Of a stretch of DNA of 64,000 nt, positions 1-9,625 are shown piece after piece. A program made the translations under genes and the position numbers. This stretch comes from Stappia stellulata DSM 5886 (lineage in GTDB: Bacteria; Pseudomonadota; Alphaproteobacteria; Rhizobiales; Stappiaceae), in the NCBI RefSeq assembly GCF_000423705.1, contig NZ_AUIM01000004.1, positions 786,587 through 850,586 on the forward strand. Direction: 5' to 3'. Position 1 is the first letter of the stretch. Each line of letters opens with the position of its first letter. Below the pieces are notes generated by a model, which had not been told where the DNA came from, did no database searches, and saw nothing but the letters and a program-made list of their open reading frames with translations.

Positions 1-16
1 GCACAGGACCCAGCCC

Positions 17-712
17 ATGTTCCCCAACACCTTCCCCGACAAGGCCCTCGTTTCCGAGTTGGTCGCCAAAATGCTGCTCGAAATCGAAGCCGTCCATTTC
101 CGCGCCGATCAGCCGTTCACCTTTACCTCCGGCCTCGCGAGCCCGGTCTACATCGATTGTCGCAAGCTGATTTCCTTCCCCCGCATCCGCTCCGCGGTCA
201 TGGATTTCGCGGCCGGCACGATCCTGCGGGACGCAGGCTTCGAACAATTCGATTCCGTCGCCGGCGGGGAAACGGCCGGAATTCCCTTCGCCGCCTGGCT
301 GTCGGAGCGCCTCGGCCTGCCGATGCAATATGTGCGCAAGAAGCCCAAGGGCTTCGGCCGCGATGCCCAGATCGAGGGCTATCTCAAGGAAGGCTCGCGT
401 GTCCTTCTGGTCGAGGACCTGATCACCGACGGCGGCAGCAAGGTCAAATTCGCCGAAGCCATCGAGAAGGCCGGATCGAAGGCGACCGACACGTTTTCGG
501 TCTTCTACTACGACGTCTTCCCGGGCACGCCCGAACGGCTGGAGGCGGCCGGCATGCGCCTGCACTATCTTGCGACGTGGTGGGACATCCTCGACGTCTG
601 CAAGAAGCAGAAGCACCTGTCGCCCGACGTTCTCAGGGAAGTGGAGAACTTCTTGCACAATCCGCTGGAGTGGTCGGCCAACCACGGCGGCATTGCCGAA
701 CTGTCCAGTTAA
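17..712 (+). CDS. pyrE: Orotate phosphoribosyltransferase
   Basis: This enzyme transfers the phosphoribosyl group of PRPP to orotate, giving OMP in de novo pyrimidine synthesis in the cytoplasm. The 231-residue protein carries the type I PRTase PRPP-binding motif [14 protein letters not shown] at about residues 129-142. An upstream [14 protein letters not shown] segment is typical of the substrate pocket. The length fits the longer alphaproteobacterial PyrE forms. The ATG is the first in frame in the window, so its upstream promoter is not visible. A small unknown gene follows after 17 bases and may be cotranscribed. Identification is secure from the motif; the exact start is slightly less certain because only 16 bases precede it. 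Confidence 0.95.
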   Translation: MFPNTFPDKALVSELVAKMLLEIEAVHFRADQPFTFTSGLASPVYIDCRKLISFPRIRSAVMDFAAGTILRDAGFEQFDSVAGGETAGIPFAAWLSERLGLPMQYVRKKPKGFGRDAQIEGYLKEGSRVLLVEDLITDGGSKVKFAEAIEKAGSKATDTFSVFYYDVFPGTPERLEAAGMRLHYLATWWDILDVCKKQKHLSPDVLREVENFLHNPLEWSANHGGIAELSS

Positions 713-729
713 TAGGATCGGAGTTGGAA

Positions 730-1053
730 ATGTTTGAAAGTCTCGTCGAGATCGTTGTCGATGGTGGTCACGGGGTGCGCGCCTACAATGCCTGCGCAAA
801 GGCCGCGCGGGCGCGCATCTCCAGCGAGCCGGACAATGCCGCCGCCCTCACGCTGATCATGTTCGCGGCCCAGGGCGTGGTCGAAGCCTATGACGACCAG
901 CCGCTGCCGGTCGATGCCGCCGACGCGCTCCTCGACAACTTCAGGGGCATGATCGCGACGCTCGACGCGGCCTACGCGGACGGATCCGGCGACGCGAAGA
1001 TCGCCGCGCTGAACGCCGTGTCGATCCAGCTCGTGGAAGCGGCGAAGAACTGA
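730..1053 (+). CDS. Small conserved-looking hypothetical protein downstream of pyrE
   Basis: A 107-residue, soluble, probably all-helical protein with many Ala, Asp and Glu residues. I see no signal peptide, membrane segment or family I can name. The frame stays open far upstream inside pyrE, but the ATG at 730 is the sensible start: a GGAG ribosome-binding sequence lies 8 bases before it and the upstream part is an out-of-phase shadow of pyrE. It lies 17 bases after the pyrE stop and is followed by a hairpin, so it looks like the last gene of a pyrE transcript. Function unknown; a pyrimidine role would be guilt by association only. Confidence 0.75.
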   Translation: MFESLVEIVVDGGHGVRAYNACAKAARARISSEPDNAAALTLIMFAAQGVVEAYDDQPLPVDAADALLDNFRGMIATLDAAYADGSGDAKIAALNAVSIQLVEAAKN

Positions 1054-1058
1054 TCGCG

Positions 1059-1076
1059 AGAGCCGGACGGCTCTTT
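1059..1076 (+). terminator. Probable terminator after the pyrE transcript
   Basis: A 6-7 bp perfect stem (AGAGCC paired with GGCTCT around GGAC) starts 6 bases after the stop at 1053 and is followed by three T residues. The T tract is short, so termination efficiency is uncertain. Confidence 0.5.
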
Positions 1077-1752
1077 CACCTTCGGACGCGGCGGAGACCC
1101 GCCGCGTCCTGCCCCCGCAAGGGCCGCGGATGAGGGAGCGTTCCGGCGCCCCCACCAGGACTAGCGCGCCCCGCGCCGAGGCCGGCCGCGCACAGCCTGC
1201 AGCGCCCTGCCTCCCCGAACATCGGCACGAGAACCCGGATCCGCGATTGCATCCGTATGGAACGGTTCCTTCCGGAATTGCATACGTTTGCAAATTCGAA
1301 AGCCCGGATTCGCTTTTCGCAAAGACAAAATCGATGGACAAAAGTGCCATTTGCAAAATGCGATAGGCAGGCAGGCCATTTTCGGACGCCAACGCAGAAA
1401 ACACGCAATTTAAGCACTTACCAAAAGTGGCACGCTTCTTGGATACATGAGAACAAGCCTGGCACGCAACGCTTCGGAGGGTCAGCCCGAAGCCCGCAAG
1501 CCGGTCACAAAACCGCGATGCCCCATCGATCAAAATCGCGGAAACAAAAACTCCCGAGCGCCCGCCGCGGCACAAGTCATCGTTTCCACCCCAGATGACT
1601 TAACCCCCGGCGGGCGTTTTCTCTCCTCCCCCCGATGATACCGCCGTCTCGGCCCTGCCGCTCGCTCCTGTGTGCGGTTTCCCCCTTGCGGCCTCCGCCC
1701 GCGCCTGCGGCGTCGCCCCCTGAGACGCGCAATCAAACGGCATTGCGGACAC

Positions 1753-1786
1753 ACAAACGGCCCGCGACTTGAGAGCCACGGGCCGT
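1753..1786 (-). terminator. Terminator of the autotransporter gene
   Basis: An 8-bp perfect inverted repeat (ACGGCCCG at 1757-1764, CGGGCCGT at 1779-1786) with a 14-base loop lies 20 bases beyond the autotransporter stop. Read on the minus strand it is followed by TTTGTGTG, consistent with intrinsic termination. Confidence 0.65.
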
Positions 1787-1805
1787 GTCTGCGCATCCAT
1801 CCGCC

Positions 1806-4800
1806 TCAGAAGCGAAGCTTCATCCGGGCATAGCCGCCAAGGTCGGTCGTGTTCTCACTGAAGCCCGCCTGTCCGAGCAGCGAAACCGAGAAACGCTCGC
1901 TGACGTCCATGTCGAAGCCGGCCGCGAAATCGGCACGTACACGGTCGGAACTCGAAACGCTGGAGAGCGATCCGAAGGAGGCATCCGCGCCGGCAAGCAC
2001 CGCCGTGGTCGACACGCTCGGATCGGTGAGCTGGGCCGTGATCCCGCCGCGCAGGAAGACGACGGTCGGACGGTCCTGGAGATCGAACGCATGTCCGATC
2101 TCGAGGATGGGCGCTGCCGCGACCGAGGTCTTGGACACACCACGAACATTCCAGTTGAGCGGACCCGAGCCGGTTTCCCTGAACGCATCCTGCCACAAGC
2201 GCGTGACAGACAGGGCGACAGCGGGCTTGGCGTAGAAGCCATGACGCTCAAACACCGCCGACACGCGCCCTTCGGCCGTCAGGAACCGGCCCTTGATGTT
2301 GGCCGAGGCAGTGTGACCCGTGCCACCGATCGCATAGCGCCGGTTCTGGTCGAGATCGTAGACGCCACCGCCAACCGTGGTGGAGAAGGTGAACATCCCC
2401 ACTTCGTGCTTGAGCGCGACACCGGCGCTGAAGCGGCTGCCGGACTGCGAATAGGTGCCGCTCGTCACGTCGAGGTATTCGAGCTGACCGCCGACCTCGA
2501 CGAAGGTGCTGTCGAAGACTTCCTTCTGGAAGGCACCGGCGACGCCGGTCGTCACTTCGAGGAAGGAATCCGTGGTTGACGTTGCGCTTTGGTGATGGCG
2601 ATTGCCGATCGCCTGCACCCACACGCACTCGCGCTGGCGGAAGAACGCATCGCCCATGCCGGGATCGAGCGTCGGACAACTTTGCAGCAGCCCGTGCAGC
2701 GCCTGGGACGCGGCAACGGCCTTCATCGCGCCGTTCAGGCTTTCTTCAGGGGACAGCGAATTGAAATGGCGTTCCGTCTCGGCCGTGTTCCCGGAATTGA
2801 GCAGCGTCGAGCCGAACTCCCGCACGCCACCGGATGTGTCGTCGGTCATCCCGGCGGTCTTGATCTGGTTCATCGCGTTTTCAAAGTACTGCGCGGTGTT
2901 CGCGGCATTGCGCCCCATACCCGATGCGCCGCCCTGATAGTCGACGCTGTAGTCCAGAAACACCTCGTCGTCACTGCCGTCTAGCGTATAGGCGATCACG
3001 CCGTTGCTCCGGACTTGCGCATCCGACCAGTCGATAGTCTCGCCGTTCGCCGATGTGAAGAACTTCAGGCTACCGGTGTCACCGGAAGTCAGCGTCGTCG
3101 ACTTCGACCACTGGGTTTCGACGGTGCCGCCAAGTTCGATGACGTCGTCCTTGCCGTGGACATCGACAATGATGAGGTCGTTCGTGATCGTCCCGTCGGT
3201 TGCCTGGGCTGCGTCCACGATCAGGAGATCGCTGCTGGTGAATCTGCCCGTCGTGATCGTGGAGGTATGAACCTTGCCCCACTCGCCGGCTGTCAGGACG
3301 GCGGAGTTCGCGAACAGGCTGTCGGCATGGATGCCCATGTTGAAGCTTGTGCCCAGTTCGGTCACGCCGGACTCGATGTTGTAGAAGGCCTGCTTGTTCG
3401 CGTCATTCAGGTCGAGCGAGCCGGTCAGCTTTCCTCCGTTGTTGACGATTTTGAGCGAGGCTTTCTGGTCGTTGCGCACCACGACCGAATCGAGATCCGC
3501 ACTGCGCAACGTTCCGCCGTTGGTGATCTGGTTGGTGACGATGAGATCACCTTCGGAATTCGACACGGATCGACCACCCATGACGGCGATTGTTTCATAG
3601 GCATCGCTCGATGTGGTCTCGACCAGGCCTCTCGGGCCGATCGAGATCGCGACCACGCCCTCGCTGTGATTGTTCCCGTCCGGATCGTGTTCGTGGAAGC
3701 TGGACGCCTGCGCCAGGATTGCACGCCCCTTTGCACCTTCCGCCCGCACGGTTCCGTCGACCGTGATGTCGACGCCCTTGGAGTAGCTCTCGCCGCCGCC
3801 CGATACGCTTTGGGCGTAGACGCCGACGGATCCGTCGCCGGTCACGTCGACCAGGCCAAGCACGTTCACCGAGACTTCACCGCCGAGACCGTCGCGCCCT
3901 TCGCTGCCGATGGACCCGCTGCCGTCGCCGGCCTCCAGCTCGCCCTCGGCACCACCGCCGCCGCCGACCGAATAGGCGAAGATGCCGTGGGCGTTCGCGC
4001 CATTGGTGAGGATGGTGCCTTTCGAAGAGACGGAGACGTCGCCGCCGTCGCCACCCTTGCCGCCGTCCGCCACGCTGAAGACCTGGGCGCCGAGCGTTTC
4101 CCAGAGATCGTCGATCTCGTGAACGATGGTGGTCTCGATATCGCCGGCCGCACCGCCGCCGCCGCCCTGCGACTGCGCCAGAATGCCCATCGCGCCATCG
4201 CCGTCGGTCGTGATCGTGCCGGAGTTCGACACGTTGATCGTGCCACCGTGGCCGCCGCCGCCGGAGCTGCCGGCAACCGACAGCGACGTGATCAACCCTT
4301 GCGAGCCGTCGCCGCCCGTGCCGCCCCCGCCGCCGACCGACTGGGCATAGATCGCGGTCGCGGAATCGCCGGACGTGGTGAGGTAGCCGTCGTTCGTCAC
4401 CGTCACGGCACCGCCATCGCTGGCCTCGCCGGCTCCGCCGCCGACATCGACCGAGAACCCCTCGTAGAGGCTCTCCGGGAACTCCTTGAACTGTTCGTAG
4501 ATTTCCTTTGCCGTGTTCAGCTTTTCGTAGATCTCGTAGACATCGGCCAGCCAGCCCTCCAGACCCGGTTCGCCATTGCCGCCGGTGCCGCCGGAGCCAC
4601 CGACGGACTGGGCGAAGATCGCATAGGAGGCCTTGCCCGACGTGGTGATGGTCGTCTGCTTGTGATTGGTGACATCGACGGTGTCGCCGTGGCCGCCACC
4701 GCCACCGCTGCCGCCCATGGTGAAGGACAGGCTGACGCCCTTGGATTCAGCGCTTTCGCCCTCCTCGTTCTTGGGTGCCAGGGTATAGCCGATGGAATAG

Positions 4801-7800
4801 GCGCCGGCATTGCCGCCGTCGCCGCCGCCGCCACCGACCGACTGGGCATAGACACCATAGGAGGTGTCCTGCGCTGTGGAGATGTCACCGCTGTTGTCGA
4901 CCGTGACCTTGCCGGCATGGTTGCCAGAGCCGCCGCCGCCGCCAACCTGCGCGTTGGCGGTGACCTTGAGGTAGTTTTCTTTTTGGCGTTCAAAATCGCC
5001 AAAGAAGCCGATACCCGAACCGCCATCGCCGCCATCGCCACCAACCGACTGCGCGAAAATGCCGTGCGCGTTGCCGCCGGTGGTCGCAAGGGCCTTCGTG
5101 TTGGTGACCTTGACGTCGGAAGCGAGCGCGCCCGAGCCGCCGTTGCCGCCGACCTGAACGCTCGATTCAAAGGAACTTCCGGTGCTGACGTCCAGGGTGC
5201 CGGCATAGCTTACGCCGCCCGCACCGCCGTTGCCGCCAACGGACTGGGCAAAGATCGCATCGGCATAGTGGCCGCTCGTCGTGATCGCGCCGTTGTTGTT
5301 GATTGTGACCGCGCCGGCCTTGCTGCCGCCGCCACCGCTGCCGCCAACGGTCACGGCAACAGTTGCGCCACCGTCCATCGAGGCATTGAAGGTGCCGGCA
5401 TAGACAGCACCGCCCATGCCGCCGTCCCCGCCCACCGACTGTGCGGCAAGACCGAAGGACATGTAGCCGGAGGTTTCGATCGCAGCGGAATTGTCGATCT
5501 TGACGGCATCGGCGATACCGCCGTCGCCACCGTCGCCGCCAACCCCGACATTGACCGAGCCGGAGATCTCACCCGCCGTGGCCGACCCCATCGCCAGCAT
5601 GCCGGCGTTGCCGCCGGAGCCGCCGACGCTTTGAGCCAGGACGGCGGAGGAATGATCGCCCTTGGTCGTCAGCTTGCCCGCGTTGCTGACGTTGACCGTC
5701 CCGCCGGTGCCGCCTTCGCCGCCGTTGCCGCCAACGCCGATATTGACGTCAACGACACTGACCGCGCCCGAAGCCGTCACCGCGCCGTTGCCGCCGCCGC
5801 CTCCGAGCGATTGCGCGAAGATCGCGACCGATCCGTCGCCGTCGGTCTGGACCTCTGCGTCGTTCTCGACAGAAACGTTGCCGGCATCGCCGCCCTGTCC
5901 GCCGTTGCCGCCATGTGTGTAATCCATGCTGATGCCGAGGTCGCCGTTGACCGTGGTGTTGGCGACACCGCCGCCGCCGGCAACGCTTTGCGCCAGAATG
6001 CCGGTCGCGGATGCGCCCTTGGTCCAGATCTTGGCCTTGCTTGTGACGCTCACGTCGCCGCTGACGCCGCCGTCGCCGCCGGACTGACCAAGCGTCACGG
6101 CACCGGCCGAAAGCCCCACATCGGCGTTGATCGTCGATCCGGCCTTGCCGCCGCCACCGCCAACCGACTGCGCGAGAATGCCAAGCGACATATGCCCGCC
6201 GGTCGCGATGGTTCCATTGGAGACAACCGTCACCTTGCCGCCATCGCCGCCGGCCCCGCCCTGCGCGCCCTGATTTCCGACGAACTGGCTCAGGTTGAGA
6301 CCAGCGAGATTGCTGTCGAACACATTGCTGGAATGACCGCCGCCGCCGCCAACCGATTGCGCGAGTATGCCATCGGAATCGTGCCCCTTGGTGGTAATCG
6401 CCGCATTGCTGGTGAAGTCGACGGTGCCGCCGGTTCCGCCCTTGTCGCCATCCGCGCCCATGTCGTGGTTGAACTCGATCGCGACCCCGACCTGCACGCT
6501 GTTGCCGGCAGACCCGCCACCGCCGCCAACCGACTGGACGAACGCGCCGGCCGAATTGTGCCCGTCCGTCTCGATTGTTCCGCCAATGGTGCCGGAGACC
6601 GTGCCGCCGTGATGCTCCTTGTCGCTACCCTGCGAACCCGTTTGCGGATTGAACATCAGGCCGACATTGATCTCGACCGTGTTTCCGCCCGCACCGCCGC
6701 CGCCACCAACCGACTGGGCAAAGAATCCGCGCGAATGGTCGCCGGAGGTCTTGATCACGTCCTTGTCGGAGCCGGTGAACGTCACGTCGCCACCCGACCC
6801 GCCACCGCCGCCGCTGGTCCCGACCAGCGGCTGGAGCAGTGCGATCGCCTCGAAGGAACTCGCGCCCTTGCCGCCACCGCCGCCGAGTGACTGGAGCATG
6901 ATGCCGTCGGCGTGATCGCCTTCGGTGGTGACCGAAACGCCCTTGCCCTTGCTGGTGAAGGTGACCGTGTCGCCATTGCCGCCGCCGCCGCCGTCCTGAC
7001 CGTAGGCGAAGGCACCGCTCGGCGAATAGGCATCGCCACCGCCCGCACCGATGCTTTCCACCAGGATGCCGACCGAAGCGTCGCCCTTTGTGGTTGCCGT
7101 CACACCGTCGACCGTCAGCGTCGCGGTCCCGGCCTTGCCGCCGAGGCCGGCATTGCCGCCGACCGCATAAAAGCCGTCCGACGCACCCGAGCTGCCGCCG
7201 CCGCCGCCGATCGACTGGACCTTGATCGCCGTCGCGTTGACGCCCTCGGTCGCGAATGTGCTGCCCGCAAGGCTGACGTTCACGGTTCCGCCGACACCGC
7301 CGGCGCCCGCTTCCGCCGCAAGGGCCGACAGGCCGGACGTCTTGCCCGCCTTGCCGCCACCGCCGCCGATCGACTGGGCATGAAACGCGCTGGCGTGATC
7401 GCCCTTCGTCGTGACGTCCGTCGAGGTGACGGTTGCCGTCACCTTGCCGCCGGCGCCGCCGCTGCCGCCCTTGCTGCCATAGGAAAAGACGCCGGACACA
7501 TCGCCGCCGTTGCCGCCCATGCCGCCGACGCTCTGCAGGAGAACGCCGTCCGCACCTTCGGCGGAGGTGTTCACGGTGGATCCGGTCAGGGTCAGGTCGA
7601 CCGTTCCCGCCTCGCCGGGCTCACCCGGATTTCCCGAGTGGTTCTTGATGCCGCCGTGATCGCCACCGCTGTCGCCGGCCTGGCCGCCAGCGCTTTTCAG
7701 GTAAATCGCCGGTCCGGACCCGTCGCCCTTGGTCGTCACATCGACCTTGAGGTCGGCCGTAACACTGCCGCCGTTCCCGGCGTCCCCGCCGTCGCCGGCG

Positions 7801-8876
7801 TAATCGTGACCGCCCTTGCCGTCGCCGCCGTCGCCGCCACCGCCACCGATGCTGGTGATGTAAATCCCGACAGGACCGGTGGTCACGATGGTGCTGAGCG
7901 CGGAACTTGCCGAGACATTCACCGTGCCGCCATTGCCGCCGTCGCCGCCATTGCCGCCATAGGCGCTGTCGGCATCCCAGCCGTCGACTTCGCCGTAGCC
8001 GGCACCGCCACCCCTGCCGCCCTGCGACGACACATGAATACCGACGCCGCCAAGGGCCGTACCGTCGGAATTGTAGGTGAGATAGTGACCATCCTTCAGG
8101 CTGAGCGTCGCTGCCCCGCCATTGCCGCCCGTGCCACCGACGCCGCCCTCGGCATCCTTGAGGCCGCCCTTGGATTCCGCCCAGCCGCCATTGCCGCCGG
8201 CCCCGCCGGTGGTCATCAACTGAATGCCGCGCACCGCGTCCTGAACCGAGGCGGATGAGCTTTGGGTTCCGTTTGCCTGGATTGCCGATGGCGTCTTTCC
8301 GCCAGAATCAGACTGCGCGATGAAAGAAACAGTCCCGCCCTCACCGCCATCGCCGCCGCGCCCGCCGGTCGCGTGCTTGTCGGTGTGCTTGGCCTCGTGG
8401 CCGTAGCTTCCCTCCCAGCCGGTCGTTTCGATGACGACGCCGCTGGTACCCACAAAGCCGAACCCGCTGTCGAGACTGACCGTGGCATCGATAGTCGCGC
8501 CCGCGTCTCCATCGACACCCGACTGACCGTTGCGGTTGGAGCCCGACCAGTCATCGGGAGCGTCCGTCGTGCCGCCGGGATCCCGAAGATACATGGCCGG
8601 ACCGTCCTGCTTGCCGGCGTCCGGGCTCTCATAGGCATTGAGGTCGTTCGTCAGCCCCTTGAGCGTCAGCGTGTGTACGCCGTTCTGGTCGTGGACGATG
8701 GCCCCGTTCATTTCCCCGCTGCAGGTCTCCACCTTGTTGTCGATGCTACACCCGGCTTCCGCCGGCGTCAGAGCCGTCGCCGACAAAAGCGCCACGGCGA
8801 GCGGCAAGGCCAGGGGGCGGAACGAAACGCGATCGCGGGGCGGGCAAACCGACGAAACAGAGGCAAGACGGGTCAT
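1806..8876 (-). CDS. Giant glycine-rich autotransporter adhesin-like protein (type Va secretion)
   Basis: A 2356-residue protein with the three parts of a classical autotransporter. Residues 1 to about 42 are a signal peptide (basic N-end, PLAVALLSATAL core, cleavage near AEA). The passenger, to about residue 2070, is made of some 25 repeats, each ending in a motif like AQSVGGGGG. The C-terminal 280 residues or so form a beta-barrel ending in RMKLRF, with the terminal Phe expected of an outer-membrane barrel. The only cysteines I see in the mature protein are a pair near the N-end (GCSID...ETC) and a pair just before the barrel. The repeats should fold as a beta-helix on the cell surface; adhesion or aggregation is a family inference, not shown here. 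The gene is monocistronic, with its own terminator and an AT-rich upstream region. The ATG at 8876 has no strong ribosome-binding sequence but sits directly before the signal peptide. Confidence 0.9.
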   Translation of the reverse strand: MTRLASVSSVCPPRDRVSFRPLALPLAVALLSATALTPAEAGCSIDNKVETCSGEMNGAIVHDQNGVHTLTLKGLTNDLNAYESPDAGKQDGPAMYLRDPGGTTDAPDDWSGSNRNGQSGVDGDAGATIDATVSLDSGFGFVGTSGVVIETTGWEGSYGHEAKHTDKHATGGRGGDGGEGGTVSFIAQSDSGGKTPSAIQANGTQSSSASVQDAVRGIQLMTTGGAGGNGGWAESKGGLKDAEGGVGGTGGNGGAATLSLKDGHYLTYNSDGTALGGVGIHVSSQGGRGGGAGYGEVDGWDADSAYGGNGGDGGNGGTVNVSASSALSTIVTTGPVGIYITSIGGGGGDGGDGKGGHDYAGDGGDAGNGGSVTADLKVDVTTKGDGSGPAIYLKSAGGQAGDSGGDHGGIKNHSGNPGEPGEAGTVDLTLTGSTVNTSAEGADGVLLQSVGGMGGNGGDVSGVFSYGSKGGSGGAGGKVTATVTSTDVTTKGDHASAFHAQSIGGGGGKAGKTSGLSALAAEAGAGGVGGTVNVSLAGSTFATEGVNATAIKVQSIGGGGGSSGASDGFYAVGGNAGLGGKAGTATLTVDGVTATTKGDASVGILVESIGAGGGDAYSPSGAFAYGQDGGGGGNGDTVTFTSKGKGVSVTTEGDHADGIMLQSLGGGGGKGASSFEAIALLQPLVGTSGGGGGSGGDVTFTGSDKDVIKTSGDHSRGFFAQSVGGGGGAGGNTVEINVGLMFNPQTGSQGSDKEHHGGTVSGTIGGTIETDGHNSAGAFVQSVGGGGGSAGNSVQVGVAIEFNHDMGADGDKGGTGGTVDFTSNAAITTKGHDSDGILAQSVGGGGGHSSNVFDSNLAGLNLSQFVGNQGAQGGAGGDGGKVTVVSNGTIATGGHMSLGILAQSVGGGGGKAGSTINADVGLSAGAVTLGQSGGDGGVSGDVSVTSKAKIWTKGASATGILAQSVAGGGGVANTTVNGDLGISMDYTHGGNGGQGGDAGNVSVENDAEVQTDGDGSVAIFAQSLGGGGGNGAVTASGAVSVVDVNIGVGGNGGEGGTGGTVNVSNAGKLTTKGDHSSAVLAQSVGGSGGNAGMLAMGSATAGEISGSVNVGVGGDGGDGGIADAVKIDNSAAIETSGYMSFGLAAQSVGGDGGMGGAVYAGTFNASMDGGATVAVTVGGSGGGGSKAGAVTINNNGAITTSGHYADAIFAQSVGGNGGAGGVSYAGTLDVSTGSSFESSVQVGGNGGSGALASDVKVTNTKALATTGGNAHGIFAQSVGGDGGDGGSGIGFFGDFERQKENYLKVTANAQVGGGGGSGNHAGKVTVDNSGDISTAQDTSYGVYAQSVGGGGGDGGNAGAYSIGYTLAPKNEEGESAESKGVSLSFTMGGSGGGGGHGDTVDVTNHKQTTITTSGKASYAIFAQSVGGSGGTGGNGEPGLEGWLADVYEIYEKLNTAKEIYEQFKEFPESLYEGFSVDVGGGAGEASDGGAVTVTNDGYLTTSGDSATAIYAQSVGGGGGTGGDGSQGLITSLSVAGSSGGGGHGGTINVSNSGTITTDGDGAMGILAQSQGGGGGAAGDIETTIVHEIDDLWETLGAQVFSVADGGKGGDGGDVSVSSKGTILTNGANAHGIFAYSVGGGGGAEGELEAGDGSGSIGSEGRDGLGGEVSVNVLGLVDVTGDGSVGVYAQSVSGGGESYSKGVDITVDGTVRAEGAKGRAILAQASSFHEHDPDGNNHSEGVVAISIGPRGLVETTSSDAYETIAVMGGRSVSNSEGDLIVTNQITNGGTLRSADLDSVVVRNDQKASLKIVNNGGKLTGSLDLNDANKQAFYNIESGVTELGTSFNMGIHADSLFANSAVLTAGEWGKVHTSTITTGRFTSSDLLIVDAAQATDGTITNDLIIVDVHGKDDVIELGGTVETQWSKSTTLTSGDTGSLKFFTSANGETIDWSDAQVRSNGVIAYTLDGSDDEVFLDYSVDYQGGASGMGRNAANTAQYFENAMNQIKTAGMTDDTSGGVREFGSTLLNSGNTAETERHFNSLSPEESLNGAMKAVAASQALHGLLQSCPTLDPGMGDAFFRQRECVWVQAIGNRHHQSATSTTDSFLEVTTGVAGAFQKEVFDSTFVEVGGQLEYLDVTSGTYSQSGSRFSAGVALKHEVGMFTFSTTVGGGVYDLDQNRRYAIGGTGHTASANIKGRFLTAEGRVSAVFERHGFYAKPAVALSVTRLWQDAFRETGSGPLNWNVRGVSKTSVAAAPILEIGHAFDLQDRPTVVFLRGGITAQLTDPSVSTTAVLAGADASFGSLSSVSSSDRVRADFAAGFDMDVSERFSVSLLGQAGFSENTTDLGGYARMKLRF
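3780..8240 (-). repeat. Array of about 25 Gly-rich passenger repeats
   Basis: Within the autotransporter, units of about 50-90 residues recur. Each has a Thr-Thr-x-Gly-Asp/His strand, a hydrophobic strand (GILAQS-like), a Gly run, and a GGxGGTVxV strand. Central copies are closest to AQSVGGGGG. Copies near the N-end (TTGGAGG, SSQGGRGG, TSIGGGGG) and the C-end (AQSVSGGGES, AQASS) are degenerate. Units differ in length, so this is divergent protein-level repetition, not recent DNA duplication. Confidence 0.85.
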
Positions 8877-9499
8877 CGACGCGGAACCTGTATTGGCGTA
8901 CGGACCGACACGGTCCGCAGAGGCAGGAAAACCCGTCGAGACAAGAACGCTTCATGCCCCGGTCGCTCGCAAGAGCGATGAAGGGCGATAAAACGGAAAC
9001 GCTGGGAAGGATCAATTCATGAAAGGTTGAAGTGCCCGATGCCCCGACGGCCTCGCGCAGTTGCGAGACGAGTCGAATAATTGGCCAAAAATCTTAAGCA
9101 ACACCTAAACGCGGATTATTTTCAATCACTTGCGACACAACCTCAAATTACCCTAGGGAAGGAATTGATTTTGTTCTGACATAGGCCCCATACAGACGAG
9201 GTTAGGCTTCCGACGCGTGAACGTTGCAACCTCGACGACCCGAAAATTTAAAGAAAAGCAATAAGTCCGGCGGGCTGACCCGCCCCCACCGAAAAGCAAA
9301 CAGCGGCGAAAGTGACGCACCCCGGAGCTTTTACATACCCAACACCGCGCGCCGCGCCCGCAGCGTTTTCGCGAAAAGAAAACGACGACTTGAAGCGACA
9401 AAGCGACCGGAAGGAAACGGCGACCGAGCGACGCGGCCGCGCCAGGCTCATCGGGCCTTGCAAGGACCGGCCATGTTGAATCGCATCGGGGACGGAAAA
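8877..9499. other. 623-bp gene-free interval upstream of the autotransporter
   Basis: The stretch is AT-richer at about 9069-9175 and 9240-9265, in contrast to its surroundings, and probably carries the autotransporter promoter on the minus strand. I could not pick a convincing -35/-10 pair. A short GGCGGG/CCCGCC hairpin at 9269-9284 lies downstream of tRNA-Val and could end its transcript. No supported gene. Confidence 0.5.
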
Positions 9500-9575
9500 T
9501 GGTGGGCGGTGAGAGACTCGAACTCCCGACATCCTCGGTGTAAACGAGGCGCTCTACCAACTGAGCTAACCGCCC
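9500..9575 (-). tRNA. tRNA-Val (anticodon TAC)
   Basis: The minus strand folds into a complete cloverleaf. It has a 7-bp acceptor stem GGGCGGT/ACCGCCC, a D arm with GCTCAGTTGGTAGAGC, an anticodon stem CCTCG/CGAGG with loop TTTACAC (anticodon TAC), a T arm with GGTTCGAGTC-type sequence, and an encoded 3' CCA. It reads GUA valine codons. Confidence 0.97.
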
Positions 9576-9589
9576 GACGCGAAACACGG

Positions 9590-9625
9590 CCCACCCTGTA
9601 CAGGGCCCATGCCGAAACAAGGCAA
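9590..9625 (-). promoter_or_regulatory. Possible promoter of tRNA-Val
   Basis: On the minus strand TTGCCT (9620-9625) and TGTACA (9597-9602) are separated by 17 bases, which would start transcription about 15 bases before the tRNA. The -10 match is weak (3 of 6). Confidence 0.3.

Larger units (their letters stand above)
1054..1805. other. 752-bp gene-free interval between the pyrE pair and the autotransporter
   Basis: No open frame here has a convincing start and family. The interval holds the pyrE-side terminator, an AT-richer centre at about 1255-1450, two copies of TTTGCAAA (1287-1294 and 1350-1357), a sigma-54-like element at 1428-1443, and the terminator of the autotransporter at its right edge. 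What is transcribed from it, if anything, is not clear. Confidence 0.6.

Noticed and set aside
1447-1638. 63-codon frame after the sigma-54-like element
   Set aside because: The predicted start site would fall downstream of its ATG; no ribosome-binding site; composition like non-coding DNA.
3015-8258. Long plus-strand open frames (1291 and 448 codons) opposite the autotransporter
   Set aside because: They are antisense shadows of the GC-rich Gly repeats; no ribosome-binding site and no recognisable protein. The minus strand has a signal peptide and barrel.
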